Numbered from the stretch's first letter, positions 1 through 7,679 are shown. The stretch: DNA of 35,373 nt from Lapillicoccus sp. (GCF_025353065.1 NZ_JANXRJ010000058.1:1-35373); one strand, 5' to 3'. Notes: a model not told the origin generated them from the letters alone. Program-made: numbers and translations.

Positions 1-2
1 CG

Positions 3-227
3 TTCGACGACCTCGCCCGGTTCGAGGAGGAGGTCGCTGCCGCCGATGCCGTGCTTGAGGGCACCGACCTCGACGCGCAGGCGTCCCGCCCGGGCACCTC
101 GACGGCCTCCTCGACGGCCTCCTCGATGCGCTGGGTGCTCGTCCACATGGTCGAGGAGTATGCCCGGCACAACGGCCACGCGGACCTGCTGCGGGAGCGC
201 ATCGACGGGGCCACCGGCGACAGGTGA
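3..227 (+). CDS. DinB superfamily (DUF664-type) protein, C-terminal part
   Basis: Only the last 74 residues lie in the window; the gene enters from the left. The segment starts [11 protein letters not shown] and ends with [20 protein letters not shown] followed by [10 protein letters not shown]. This is the typical last helix of actinobacterial DUF664/DinB four-helix proteins, which carries conserved His residues that bind a divalent metal in the family. Members are often thiol-dependent transferases or of unknown function; nothing here names a substrate. The loop before the last helix contains a 12-bp tandem duplication (residues STAS-STASS). The gene converges on the DUF3073 gene. Confidence 0.8.
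   Translation, partial: FDDLARFEEEVAAADAVLEGTDLDAQASRPGTSTASSTASSMRWVLVHMVEEYARHNGHADLLRERIDGATGDR
99..122 (+). repeat. 12-bp tandem duplication in the DinB-like gene
   Basis: Two perfect copies of TCGACGGCCTCC (99-110 and 111-122), in frame, followed by TCGATG. They add four residues to a loop before the last helix. One of several short tandem duplications in this window. Confidence 0.85.
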
Positions 228-332
228 CCGGCGTCAGCCCCGTCGAGACGTCACACTCGTGGGCGGACCGCACATCGCGGCCCACCGCCTCCCGGGGGAC
301 GGATGAGGTGGCTCAGGGTGGGAGGAGAAGCG

Positions 333-566
333 TCACCGCTCGCCTGAGGCCCATTTCCCGTATTCGTCGTACTCCCCGCCCTCGGCGGGGGCCCACTCCT
401 CCTTGTCGACGTCCTTGTCGACGTCGGAGTTGCGCTCCGGCTCTCGCCGGGTCGTCGTGGACCCGTGCAGTTCTCGCTCAAGCGCGCTCAGGTCGGTGTT
501 GGGAGAGGAGTACTTCAGCTCCCGAGCCACCTTGGTCTGCTTGGCTTTCGCCCGGCCGCGCCCCAT
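333..566 (-). CDS. DUF3073 domain protein
   Basis: A 77-residue protein starting MGRGRAKAKQTKVARELKY, the hallmark of the actinobacterial DUF3073 family. The N-terminal third is strongly basic; the rest is acidic and low complexity, and ends EYGKWASGER. Function is unknown in the family. The ATG is preceded by GAGGGGG at a 7-nt distance, a good ribosome binding site. The order DUF3073, branched-chain amino acid dehydrogenase, bldC is conserved in many actinobacteria, so this is core chromosome. A 12-bp tandem duplication encodes the repeated DVDK-DVDK. Confidence 0.92.
   Translation of the reverse strand: MGRGRAKAKQTKVARELKYSSPNTDLSALERELHGSTTTRREPERNSDVDKDVDKEEWAPAEGGEYDEYGKWASGER
402..425 (-). 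repeat. 12-bp tandem duplication in the DUF3073 gene
   Basis: Two perfect copies of CTTGTCGACGTC on the plus strand (402-413, 414-425), encoding DVDK twice in the acidic tail. In frame and probably harmless. Confidence 0.85.
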
Positions 567-718
567 GGCGTGACCCCCTCATGCGTCTGGCGGGTCCGCA
601 TCACTCAGGTCGCAGAACCGAGGGGTCCTTCGACATTCGCGGAGCGAGCCCGGGAATCGTGTGTATTCGTGGGGCTAACGCTACCCCAGCCAGGGGCGTT
701 CCGCGTACCCGACGCCGC

Positions 719-750
719 CGTGCGGGTGGACCGGTTCAGCGACCCGCACG
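719..750 (-). terminator. Hairpin at the end of vdh
   Basis: Perfect 9-bp inverted repeat CGTGCGGGT (719-727) and ACCCGCACG (742-750) with a 14-nt loop, straddling the vdh stop codon. No T-tract follows, as is common in high-GC actinobacteria. It could also attenuate readthrough into the DUF3073 gene downstream. Confidence 0.6.
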
Positions 751-1923
751 ATCGGGCTCGGAAAGCCACATCCCCCCGGGCACGGCGGCCGCCATCCGTT
801 CCTCGGCGAGGTGGTCGGCGGCCCTGGCCGGGGTGATCCCCTGCTCCTGCGCCCGGGCGAGGACCCGGACGGTGGCGTCGAAGATCCCTGCCGTGCGCGC
901 CCGGGCCCGCTCGAAGTCGAAGCCATGGAGCTCGTCGGACACCTGGATGACGCCACCGGCGTTCACCAGGAAGTCGGGGGCGTAGGTGATGCCGCGGGCG
1001 GCCAACCGCTCGGCCGTCCCGCCCGGCCCCTCCGTGACGAGCTGGTTGTTGGCGGCGCCGCACACCACTCGGGCGCTCAGGACCTCGACGGTGGCCTCGT
1101 CGAGAGCGCCTCCGAGGGCGCACGGGGCGTAGACGTCGAGCGGCCCGGCGACGAGGGAAGCGACGTCTGCCGCGACCTCGATCTCGGGGTGCTCGGCGAC
1201 GAGCCGGGCCACGGCCGCCGCGTCGACGTCGGTGACGACGACGCGGCCCCCCTCCTCGAGGAGGTGTGCGGCGAGCAGCCGACCCACCTTGCCGACGCCG
1301 GCGATCCCGACCGTGCGCCCCGCGAGCCCGTTCGCGCCCCATACGTGCTCGGCGCTCGCCTGCATGCCCCGCAGGACCCCGTATGCCGTGAGCACGCTCG
1401 AGTCGCCCGCCCCACCGCGCGCCACCGAACGGCCGGTGGCGAACCGCGTCGTCTCCGACACGACGTCCATGTCGGCGACGTAGGTCCCGACGTCGGAGGC
1501 CGTGACGTATCGGCCGCCGAGGCTCTCGACGAACCGGCCGTAGGCGCGCAGCAGCTCGGGCGTCTTGTCGGTGGCCGGATCACCGATGATCACGGCCTTG
1601 CCGCCCCCGTGGTCGAGCCCCGCGAGGGCGTTCTTGTACGCCATCGCGCGCGACAGGCGCAGCGCATCGGCCAGCGCCGCCCCGTGCGTGGGGTAGGGGT
1701 AGAAGCGGGTCCCCCCGAGGCCGGGACCGAGGCGGGTGTCGTAGAGCGCGATGACGGCCCGCAGTCCCGTCCGGCGGTCGTGGCACACCGTGACCTGCTC
1801 GTGCTCGCTCCCGAGGAGGTCGAGCTGGGCATCGGGGTGGGCATCGAGGTCGTTCGCAGGGCTGGGGGGTGGCGTGCTCGTCATGGGTGAGGGTCCGCTC
1901 GGTTCCGTGTCGTCAGTGGTCAT
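736..1923 (-). CDS. vdh: Valine/leucine dehydrogenase (Glu/Leu/Phe/Val family)
   Basis: NAD-dependent oxidative deamination of branched-chain L-amino acids to 2-oxo acids, the first step of valine/leucine catabolism in actinobacteria; cytoplasmic. Visible features in order: [14 protein letters not shown] substrate-domain motif; [18 protein letters not shown] with the catalytic Lys and glycine-rich loop; Rossmann motif [13 protein letters not shown]; and the late segment [17 protein letters not shown]. The 395-residue model is about 30 residues longer than typical Vdh because of a Pro/Ser-rich N-terminus. The ATG at 1923 lies in a 10-bp tandem repeat with no clear Shine-Dalgarno; ATG 1881 (MTSTPPP) is an alternative. 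Function is certain as a family, substrate preference is inferred from synteny with bldC. Confidence 0.93.
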   Translation of the reverse strand: MTTDDTEPSGPSPMTSTPPPSPANDLDAHPDAQLDLLGSEHEQVTVCHDRRTGLRAVIALYDTRLGPGLGGTRFYPYPTHGAALADALRLSRAMAYKNALAGLDHGGGKAVIIGDPATDKTPELLRAYGRFVESLGGRYVTASDVGTYVADMDVVSETTRFATGRSVARGGAGDSSVLTAYGVLRGMQASAEHVWGANGLAGRTVGIAGVGKVGRLLAAHLLEEGGRVVVTDVDAAAVARLVAEHPEIEVAADVASLVAGPLDVYAPCALGGALDEATVEVLSARVVCGAANNQLVTEGPGGTAERLAARGITYAPDFLVNAGGVIQVSDELHGFDFERARARTAGIFDATVRVLARAQEQGITPARAADHLAEERMAAAVPGGMWLSEPDRAGR

Positions 1924-1950
1924 CGGTGGTCATCGGTGGTCATCGGTGGT
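1914..1950. repeat. 10-bp tandem repeat containing stacked start codons of vdh
   Basis: Three perfect copies of CATCGGTGGT (1921-1930, 1931-1940, 1941-1950) plus a diverged partial copy before them. On the minus strand each copy holds an ATG (1923, 1933, 1943) in a different frame. The two upstream ATGs open micro-ORFs of only 6-7 codons that stop at TGA within the repeat; only ATG 1923 opens vdh. Confidence 0.85.
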
Positions 1951-2035
1951 CGCTCAGGGGTGTTCGGGTCTGCTGGCGGTGTGGATCTTGCGCCCGGACG
2001 AGCGTAGTCGGCGTCTTTTTGACACTGAACGGCAC
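1940..2035 (-). CDS. Putative 31-residue leader ORF upstream of vdh
   Basis: Not recognised. GTG start at 2035 sits 5 nt after a perfect AGGAGG (2046-2041, minus strand, within AAAGGAGGG), the strongest ribosome binding site of this intergenic region. The product begins MPFSVKKTPTTLVRAQDP and ends PLSDHR; it is basic and lacks a signal peptide. Its stop lies inside the 10-bp repeat that carries the vdh start, 17 nt upstream of ATG 1923, so it could act by translational coupling or attenuation. An ATG in another frame at 2037 gives a 27-residue alternative but is only 3 nt from the AGGAGG. Whether the peptide matters or only its translation does is unknown. Confidence 0.45.
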   Translation of the reverse strand: MPFSVKKTPTTLVRAQDPHRQQTRTPLSDHR

Positions 2036-2138
2036 ATAACCCTCCTTTATCGACGTTCGGGGATGTAACGTATGTTGTGGGGAAAGCGCGGTGGGGGCAC
2101 CGGTGCAGATTCCGATGAGGAATGCGGGGAGAGAGCAA

Positions 2139-2330
2139 ATGGCCATGGCCATCGAGACACACGAGCACGAAAAACTGTTGACACCAGCTGAGGTAGCGGC
2201 AATGTTCCGCGTTGACCCGAAGACGGTGACGAGGTGGGCGAAGGCGGGAAAGCTGACGGCCATCCGGACGTTGGGCGGACATCGTCGCTACCTCGAGAGC
2301 GAAGTCAGCCGCCTGCTCGGCACCACCTGA
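2139..2330 (+). CDS. bldC: BldC, MerR-like developmental regulator
   Basis: A 63-residue DNA-binding protein, essentially one MerR-type winged helix-turn-helix: LLTPAEVAAMFRVDPKTVTR followed by WAKAGKLTAIRTLGGHRRYL. This matches Streptomyces BldC almost residue for residue in the core. BldC lacks the MerR effector domain and dimerisation helix and binds head-to-tail on direct repeats. In Streptomyces it represses sporulation genes; in a non-sporulating relative its role is less clear. ATG 2139 follows GGGGAGAGAG at good spacing; the ATG at 2145 is a second choice. A strong hairpin follows the gene. Divergent from vdh, as in Streptomyces. Confidence 0.95.
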   Translation: MAMAIETHEHEKLLTPAEVAAMFRVDPKTVTRWAKAGKLTAIRTLGGHRRYLESEVSRLLGTT

Positions 2331-2361
2331 GCAGGAGCGTTCAACCTGAGCACGCACGATT

Positions 2362-2391
2362 CGGCCGGGTCCACGGGGGTGGATCCGGCCG
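2362..2391 (+). terminator. Strong hairpin terminator after bldC
   Basis: Arms CGGCCGGGTCCAC (2362-2374) and GTGGATCCGGCCG (2379-2391) form a 13-bp stem with a single G-U pair and a GGGG loop, 31 nt after the bldC stop. No long T-tract follows. It isolates bldC from the permease gene, which has its own leaderless promoter. Confidence 0.75.
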
Positions 2392-2449
2392 TTCGCGTCT
2401 GGGGGGCGTCCAGGCCCACGTGCGGGCCCACGTCCGGGCCCGCGCGACA

Positions 2450-2461
2450 TACGCTGTGGGG
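2450..2461 (+). promoter_or_regulatory. -10 element of a leaderless promoter for the AI-2E permease
   Basis: TACGCT (2450-2455, fits TANNNT) lies 6 nt before GTG 2462. No Shine-Dalgarno is present. The same arrangement with the same 6-nt spacing occurs at three other genes in this window. Confidence 0.6.
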
Positions 2462-3769
2462 GTGAAGCCACCGGCCTCGAGCGACCCCGTCGCAGCAGTC
2501 GACCCCGTCGCCACCGTCGTCCCCGCCACCGTGGTCGACCAGCCCGGGGCGGTTGATGCCGCGCCGTCGGCGCGGCAGGTCGCGACGAGCGGCGAGGGGC
2601 GGCCACTGTGGATCGCCATCACCCCCGGGTCGGCCAAGCGCACCATCACCCAGGCGGTCCTGCTCGTCGCCGCCCTGCTGCTCGGCACCTGGGTGTTCGG
2701 CGCGCTCAGCTCATTCATCTTCCTCCTGCTCCTGGCCTGGTTGCTGTCGATCGCCATGGAGCCGCCGGTCGGTTGGCTGCTCGCCCGGGGGATCAAGCGC
2801 CGCGGGCTCGCAACGGGCATCGTCATGGTGGTGATGCTTCTCATCATCGGCGCGAGCATGGCCCTGTTCGGGCAGGTCTTCCTCTCGCAGGCCACCCAGC
2901 TCGGCGCCAAGTTCCCGGCGGCGGTGACGCAGGGGATCGACTCGATCAACTCGACCTTCCACACGACGATCGACGTCACAAAGATCCAGGCGGACCTCCA
3001 GGTGACCCCGGCCATGCTCGGTGATCTCGCGGGTCGCTACGGCGGCGGCATCCTCGGCGTGTTCGGTTCGGTCCTCACCTTCGTCTTCGACGCGCTGACC
3101 ATCCTCGTCTTCGCCTTCTACTTCTCGGCCGACAGCCCCCGCCTGCGGCAGACCATCGGGTCGTGGCTCCAACCGCGCTACCAGAAGGTGCTCACCACGG
3201 TCTGGGAGATCGCCGTCGAGAAGACCGGCGGCTACGTCATCTCCAAGCTCCTGCTCGCCACCCTGTCGGCGCTGTTCCACTCCGTGTTCTTCTGGGCCAT
3301 CGACATCCCGTTCTGGCTCCCGCTGGGGCTCCTGGCCGGCATCGTCGGGCAGTTCATCCCCACCGTCGGCACCTACATCGGGGTCCTGCTCCCGGCCCTG
3401 TTCACGTTGCTCGACAGGCCGATCAACGCCCTGTGGATCGCCCTGTTCGCGACGGTCTACCAGTCGGTCGAGAACTACATCTTCACCCCCAGGATCAGCA
3501 AGCGCACCATGGACGTGCACCCGGCGATCGCCCTGGCGTCGGTCTTCGTCGGGGCGGCGCTCTTCGGTCCTATCGGGGCGATCATCGGCATCCCGGTGGC
3601 GGCCGCCCTCCTGACGATCATCGACACCTTCCGGCGTCGCCACGAGCTGCTGCCCGAGCTGGCCGAGCTGCAGGCGGCCTCGCCGCCCGGGATGCCAGCC
3701 GTCAAGGCCCCGCCTCCGGAGGAGGCGGCATCGGACGCCCGACGCCATCACGAGGTGCCCGCGACCTGA
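2462..3769 (+). CDS. AI-2E family transporter (putative permease)
   Basis: A 435-residue integral membrane protein. A hydrophilic N-terminus of about 55 residues precedes a pair of helices (QAVLLVAALLLGTWVFGALS and the next segment), a long extracytoplasmic or amphipathic region, and then a cluster of C-terminal helices. The family signature is present: GLLAGIVGQFIPTVGTYIG, then VENYIFTPRISKRTMDVHP and the final GPIGAIIGIPVAAALL helix. The family includes TqsA and YhhT; transport substrates are mostly unverified, and AI-2 export should not be assumed. GTG 2462 was chosen because a TANNNT element lies 6 nt upstream. It converges on the mutarotase gene with a 2-nt gap. Confidence 0.9.
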   Translation: MKPPASSDPVAAVDPVATVVPATVVDQPGAVDAAPSARQVATSGEGRPLWIAITPGSAKRTITQAVLLVAALLLGTWVFGALSSFIFLLLLAWLLSIAMEPPVGWLLARGIKRRGLATGIVMVVMLLIIGASMALFGQVFLSQATQLGAKFPAAVTQGIDSINSTFHTTIDVTKIQADLQVTPAMLGDLAGRYGGGILGVFGSVLTFVFDALTILVFAFYFSADSPRLRQTIGSWLQPRYQKVLTTVWEIAVEKTGGYVISKLLLATLSALFHSVFFWAIDIPFWLPLGLLAGIVGQFIPTVGTYIGVLLPALFTLLDRPINALWIALFATVYQSVENYIFTPRISKRTMDVHPAIALASVFVGAALFGPIGAIIGIPVAAALLTIIDTFRRRHELLPELAELQAASPPGMPAVKAPPPEEAASDARRHHEVPAT

Positions 3770-3771
3770 GG

Positions 3772-4200
3772 TCAACCGTGCGCGGGCGGCACGGCCCCGA
3801 TCGTCAGCAGCACGTTGGAGTAGTGCGAGTCGTCGCCCGTGGCGATCGTCAGCGCGAGGTCGGTGCTGCGGCAGGCGGCCTTGAAGTCCGCGCGCGCCAG
3901 CAGGGTGATGGGCACCGGTGTCCCGAGCATCTCCGAATAGCGCTCGGCCCAGGGCGACGGGCTCCCGTCGTCGGGGGCCATCAGGGCCGCGGCCTCGAAG
4001 GGGGTGGCCTCGACGAGGGTGGCGAGGACCTGCTCGACCGTCACGAGTCCCGGCCGCAGGTTGAGGTGCACCAGGGTGGCGGCAGGGTTGGTTCCCGTGC
4101 TGTGGGCATAGTTGGCGTCGGCGAGCAGGACCGTGCTGCCGTGCCCGGCGGACGCCAGCGCGGCGAGGATGTCGGGGTGGATCAGGGGGAAGTGCAGCAC
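3772..4200 (-). CDS. fucU: RbsD/FucU-family sugar mutarotase
   Basis: A 142-residue protein that would interconvert anomers of a monosaccharide (fucose-type in FucU, ribose-type in RbsD); cytoplasmic, oligomeric. Evidence: HPDILAALASAGHGSTVLLA with the conserved catalytic His, then DANYAHSTG, and the C-terminal SHYSNVLLTIGAV, which resembles FucU (YGNILLKKG) more than RbsD. GTG start at 4200, weak GAGG upstream. Divergent from the LacI-type remnant at 4317, which was presumably its repressor; no transporter or kinase for the sugar remains next to it. Exact sugar unknown. Confidence 0.85.
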   Translation of the reverse strand: MLHFPLIHPDILAALASAGHGSTVLLADANYAHSTGTNPAATLVHLNLRPGLVTVEQVLATLVEATPFEAAALMAPDDGSPSPWAERYSEMLGTPVPITLLARADFKAACRSTDLALTIATGDDSHYSNVLLTIGAVPPAHG

Positions 4201-4316
4201 GTGGGTCGTCCTCGTGTCCTGGACGTCCGGGGGGCGTCGGGTCGGGTATCTCGGGTGGTGCGAGGTGGTGCTGGTACAGGCTAGGTCCCGCCGCCGATCC
4301 GCGCCCGGGACAGGGT

Positions 4317-4625
4317 GTGCTGCAGGACGACGACGACGAGGAACAGCCCGCTGATGACCGACCGGCCACGCTCAAGGACGTCGCCGACCTCGCCGGTGTG
4401 TCGGTGTCTCGGTGTCTCGGTGTCTCGGTGTCTCGGTGTCTCGGTGTCTCGGTGTCTCGGTGTCTCGGTGTCTCGGTGTCTCGGTGTCTCGGTGAAGACG
4501 GTCTCCGACATCGTCAACGGCTACGCGTTCGTCCGCGAGGACAACGGGGCCCGGGTCGAGGAAGCGCTGCGCTCGACGGGGTACCGGCCCAATCGGGCCG
4601 AGCGGCACGGAGCAGGACCGCGCGG
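4317..4625 (+). pseudogene. LacI-family regulator remnant, frame-broken by an octanucleotide repeat
   Basis: The first part reads MLQDDDDEEQ... then ATLKDVADLAGVS, the first helix and turn of a LacI DNA-binding domain. The continuation of the same domain, VKTVSDIVNGYAFVREDN then ARVEEALRSTGYRPNRAERH, follows only after a 94-nt microsatellite and in a different frame. Removing the 11 complete octamers (88 nt) restores GVS-VKTVSDIVNG exactly, so the tract expanded between the two helices. After YRPNRAERH the similarity ends: the ligand-binding domain is missing and the opposing XRE gene begins. So this is a 5' remnant even in an in-frame state. It lies divergent from the mutarotase gene, its likely former target. 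Confidence 0.85.
4401..4494 (+). repeat. Octanucleotide microsatellite (TCGGTGTC)11
   Basis: Eleven perfect copies of TCGGTGTC (4401-4488) plus a partial TCGGTG (4489-4494). Three units encode the 8-residue period SVSRCLGV. Eleven units add 88 nt, which shifts the frame; 9 or 12 units would keep it open. The seed is visible: the ancestral codons GTG TCG GTG already contain GTGTCGGTG. Confidence 0.97.
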
Positions 4626-4635
4626 ACAGAAGTGG

Positions 4636-6237
4636 TCAGGTGACCAGTTCCGCACCGGACCCGCCAGAGGACGGAGGCCGTGGCCGGATCGTCTCGGGGA
4701 GCGCTGTCCACCACCGCAGCGAGGTGCCCCACTCGGGGTCGTGCTCGGCACCCGGACGGGCGAGGAGGGCGTCGATGAGGTCGAACCGCCCCCGCATCCC
4801 GAGCGCATAGGCCACTCCCCAGGCGTTGCTCGCGGGCAGGTGGTCGCTCGGGCACGTCGTGCGGGCGTGGATCTGTCCCTGGGCACAGCTCTCGAGCAGC
4901 CGGTCGCGGGCGGTCCGCGGTCGGCCGACGGGCTCGACGCAGTTGCCGAGGGCGGCACCGGCGAGCGGTGCGAGCTCCGGGGCGCCGACCTTCCCGGTCG
5001 TGAGGTCGGTCAGGATCTCGAGCCCGCTCGGCTGGACCAGCCACGACAGCATGCTGAGGTCGCCTGTCGCTCGATAGACGTCCGTATGCCGCACCGCGGA
5101 AGCGAGGTCGGCCGCCAGGACGTCGCCGAGGGTGCGCCCCTGGGGCGAGAGCATGAGGACGGCGAGCGCGGTGTCGCGGGTGTCGAGGTGTGGCTCGCGC
5201 AGGGCGGTGCTGATGAGGGTCGAGAGCATCTGGTCGTCGGCGTCGGTCGGGGTGTCGGCGACGAGGGTCGCGACGGTCCGCTCGAGGATGGCCTGCTGCT
5301 GGTGCGGCTCCAGGCCGCTGGAGGAGAGCAGGTCGTCGACGACCTTGCGCTGGGTCGGTGTGAGCGGTGAGGCGTCGCGGCCGCCCCGCGCCCGGCTGGT
5401 GTCCGTCCGCTCGGCGAAGCTGGCGGCGGCACGGCGCGCGCGCACCGGCGAGCTCTCGTCCTCGACGATGTCGAGCACGATGGGCAGGAGGTCGGTGACC
5501 GTGCCGATGTCGAGCAGCCCGTGACGGACGAGGGTGGTGGTGGTCGACAGCGACGCCCAGAGTGCTCGCGGGTTCGGCGGGTTCTTGATGACGTCCATGA
5601 GCACGTGGTGGCCGCGGCGGTCGGGGCAGAAGCGCAGCAGCGTGGCGTAGTCGGAGTAGAGCTGGACGTCGTCGTCCGTGAGGGCGCTCTCGATCATCTC
5701 GATGACGGCATCCGTCGTCCGGTGGTTGCTGACCATCCGCGCCGAGGCCTCCCACCGGTGGGCGTACTCGAGCCCGGTGGTCACCGCGGTCTCGCTGGAG
5801 AGGCGGTAGATGAGGGTCTCCCAGTCGCGCTTCCGGACGAGCACGTGCGGGCTGGAGCCGAGCAGGGTGGTGAGCCGGTCCCAGTCGAGCCCGGTCATCG
5901 GCTCGTACTCCAGTGCCCTCTCGAGGAGGGGCATCGCCTCGACGACGATGTCGGCCGAGATCGGGGCCGGGATCGCCGGCAGGCTCATCAGCGGGGTGTC
6001 CTCGCGGGCGATGAGGTCGATGGCGCGCAGCAGCTGCCCCTCGGACAGCTCGAGCACGTCCTCGTAGCGTCGGACGAGTCCGTGGGTCAGGGCGACCTGA
6101 CCGTTCTCCCAGCGCTTCACCTGGGCACGGTGCGGGCTGTCCTCCAACCCGCGGACGAACCCGGCGGCGGAACGACGCGCAGGATCACTCGCGTGCAGAC
6201 GCGCGTTGCGCAGCACCCATTGGAATGGACCGATCAC
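4636..6237 (-). CDS. XRE-type HTH regulator with long helical C-terminal region
   Basis: A 533-residue protein of unknown target. Residues 1-75 look like an XRE helix-turn-helix: WVLRNARLHASDPARRS, then HRAQVKRWENGQVALTHGLV and RRYEDVLELSEGQLLRAID. The remaining 450 residues are Leu/Ala-rich with regularly spaced helices (for example SNHRTTDAVIEMIESALTDD and RKVVDDLLSSSGLEPHQQQA), suggestive of HEAT/ARM-like helical repeats. No transmembrane helix or catalytic motif is visible. GTG 6237 is preceded by GGAAGG at 8 nt. It lies downstream of the alditol oxidase but 194 nt away, so probably has its own promoter. A sensor-type one-component regulator is a reasonable but unproven reading. Confidence 0.75.
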   Translation of the reverse strand: MIGPFQWVLRNARLHASDPARRSAAGFVRGLEDSPHRAQVKRWENGQVALTHGLVRRYEDVLELSEGQLLRAIDLIAREDTPLMSLPAIPAPISADIVVEAMPLLERALEYEPMTGLDWDRLTTLLGSSPHVLVRKRDWETLIYRLSSETAVTTGLEYAHRWEASARMVSNHRTTDAVIEMIESALTDDDVQLYSDYATLLRFCPDRRGHHVLMDVIKNPPNPRALWASLSTTTTLVRHGLLDIGTVTDLLPIVLDIVEDESSPVRARRAAASFAERTDTSRARGGRDASPLTPTQRKVVDDLLSSSGLEPHQQQAILERTVATLVADTPTDADDQMLSTLISTALREPHLDTRDTALAVLMLSPQGRTLGDVLAADLASAVRHTDVYRATGDLSMLSWLVQPSGLEILTDLTTGKVGAPELAPLAGAALGNCVEPVGRPRTARDRLLESCAQGQIHARTTCPSDHLPASNAWGVAYALGMRGRFDLIDALLARPGAEHDPEWGTSLRWWTALPETIRPRPPSSGGSGAELVT

Positions 6238-6431
6238 TCCCCGAGCCTTCCCCCACCTGTTTCCCCCGTTTGCCTAGCTGCGTCATGGTAAGCCCACAGG
6301 TAACTCCAATGGTCTCAACATCGGCCCGAACTGGCCCGACAGCGTCTGCCGGCGACCTGTTCATCCCTTACCTTCCGAAATACGGCTTTAAACCGGTCGG
6401 CAGGGAGGCCCGCCCAGGTGGACGGCTGTCC
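6238..6431. other. Intergenic region between alditol oxidase and XRE regulator
   Basis: 194 nt with lower GC than its surroundings, including an imperfect palindrome around TTTAAA near 6387. It probably holds the promoter of the XRE regulator (minus strand). I see no clear terminator and no convincing -35/-10 pair. Confidence 0.4.
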
Positions 6432-7679
6432 TCATCGGGGGCCGAGCACCCGGTCGAGGAAGGCGTTGCCGAACGTCCCGTCGGGGTCGACCCGGTCCCG
6501 CAGCGCGCGGAAGTCATCGAGCCGCGGATAGAGCGGAGCGAGCTGCTCGACGCCCGCGACGAAGCACTTGCCCCAGTGGGGACGGGCCCCGAACGGCAGG
6601 AGGACGCGCTCGAGCGCCGGCAGCACGGCATACACCCCGGCGGGGTCGCGCAACCAGGTGAAGTGCAGGCCGACGACGTCGGTCCGGTATGCCGCGCTGA
6701 GCCACAGCGGGTCGGCGGCCACCGTGCGGATCTCGCCGCCCACCAGCACCGGCGCGAGGTGCGCGCCGAGCTCACGGACGGCGCGGATGGCCTCGACGGC
6801 ACTGCTCCTCGGGACGAGGTACTCGGTCTGCAGCTCGTCGCCGCGGCTCGGGGTGTGCTCGAGCCGGAAGTGCGGGAGCCGGTCGAGCCAGGGACCCGGC
6901 ACGCCGAGCTGAGGCGTCATCGCCTGCAGGTCCGACCCTTCCTGCATCGTCATCGGGGTGGTGGCCCGTCGGGCTCCGAGCAGGTCGGCCGGAGGTGTCG
7001 TGCCCCGGCTCTTGAGCCAGACCTTCGGGATGGTGTCGCCGGTGAACGGGGTCACCAGGCTGACGCTGTAGGCACTGCCCATCACGCCATCGAACACGGA
7101 AAGCGTTGCGTCCCAGGGGATCTCGAGATAAATGTCTTGGCGCACGTCGTAGGTCGGCTCGACGTCGAGCGTGATCCGGGTGGCGATGCCGAGGGCTCCC
7201 ATCGAGACGACCGAGCCGTCGAAGTCGGCGTCGCCACGGACCACGTGGCGGAGCTCGCCGTCCGGACCGACGAGGTCCAGGGCGGCCACCTGGGCGGCCA
7301 GTGAGCGGTTCGCGTCGCCGGAGCCGTGCGTGCCCGTCGCCACCGCCCCGGCGACGGAGATGTGGGGGAGGGAGGCGAGGTTGGGCAGCGCCCACCCCCG
7401 CTCCTGCAGCCAGGAACCGATGTCTCCGTAGCGCGCTCCCGCGCCGAAGGTCACCGTCCGGGCGCCTTGGTCGAGGACCGGGTCGAGTGGCAGGCCATCC
7501 GTCGCGACGAGCGTCCCGCTGGTGTCCCCGATGTCGGTGAAGGAGTGGCGCGACCCGAGGGCACGGACCCGGGTCGCACCGGCGACGAGCTGCTGGAGCT
7601 GCTCGGTGGAGGTGGGACGCTCGAGCCGGCCCGCGGCATACGTATGGTTGCCCGCCCAGTTCGTCATCGCCGTCGACAT
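6432..7679 (-). CDS. aldO: Alditol (xylitol/sorbitol) oxidase, FAD-dependent
   Basis: Oxidises the terminal hydroxyl of alditols to an aldose with O2, giving H2O2; cytoplasmic, vanillyl-alcohol-oxidase fold. The 415-residue product parallels Streptomyces AldO closely in length and motifs: start TNWAGNHTYAA, FAD-attachment motif GSRHSF (the His carries covalent FAD in AldO), LPNLASLPHISVAGAVATGT followed by HGSG, GVPGPWLDRLPHFRLEHTPS, IRTVAADPLWLS, and RPHWGK near the C-terminus. Start ATG 7679 was chosen for length match; ATG 7688 in frame is equally possible and neither has a strong Shine-Dalgarno. It is the last gene of the minus-strand operon, 44 nt after the nitroreductase. Confidence 0.9.
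   Translation of the reverse strand: MSTAMTNWAGNHTYAAGRLERPTSTEQLQQLVAGATRVRALGSRHSFTDIGDTSGTLVATDGLPLDPVLDQGARTVTFGAGARYGDIGSWLQERGWALPNLASLPHISVAGAVATGTHGSGDANRSLAAQVAALDLVGPDGELRHVVRGDADFDGSVVSMGALGIATRITLDVEPTYDVRQDIYLEIPWDATLSVFDGVMGSAYSVSLVTPFTGDTIPKVWLKSRGTTPPADLLGARRATTPMTMQEGSDLQAMTPQLGVPGPWLDRLPHFRLEHTPSRGDELQTEYLVPRSSAVEAIRAVRELGAHLAPVLVGGEIRTVAADPLWLSAAYRTDVVGLHFTWLRDPAGVYAVLPALERVLLPFGARPHWGKCFVAGVEQLAPLYPRLDDFRALRDRVDPDGTFGNAFLDRVLGPR

Noticed and set aside
259..285. GTGGGC/GCCCAC terminator after the DinB-like gene
   Set aside because: Only a 6-bp stem with a 15-nt loop; too weak in this GC context to call.
2018..2077. Sigma-70 promoter for bldC using TTGACA at 2019
   Set aside because: No acceptable -10 lies at 16-19 bp; candidates are too close or too far, so I do not annotate it.
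2711..4375. 554-codon minus-strand frame opposite the AI-2E permease
   Set aside because: Arg/Asp/Gly-rich antisense translation with no family features; the plus-strand permease explains the region.
4401..4494. CRISPR-like array
   Set aside because: Units are contiguous 8-mers without spacers and no cas genes are present.
4281..4608. Minus-strand open frames with repeated ETPRHRDT peptides
   Set aside because: They are the antisense reading of the octanucleotide tract. An 8-bp unit without stops opens all frames on a strand, and there is no ribosome binding site or family similarity.
4315..5370. Long plus-strand open frame through the LacI remnant
   Set aside because: Only its first 100 or so codons resemble LacI. 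The rest is antisense to the XRE regulator and is explained by high-GC codon bias.
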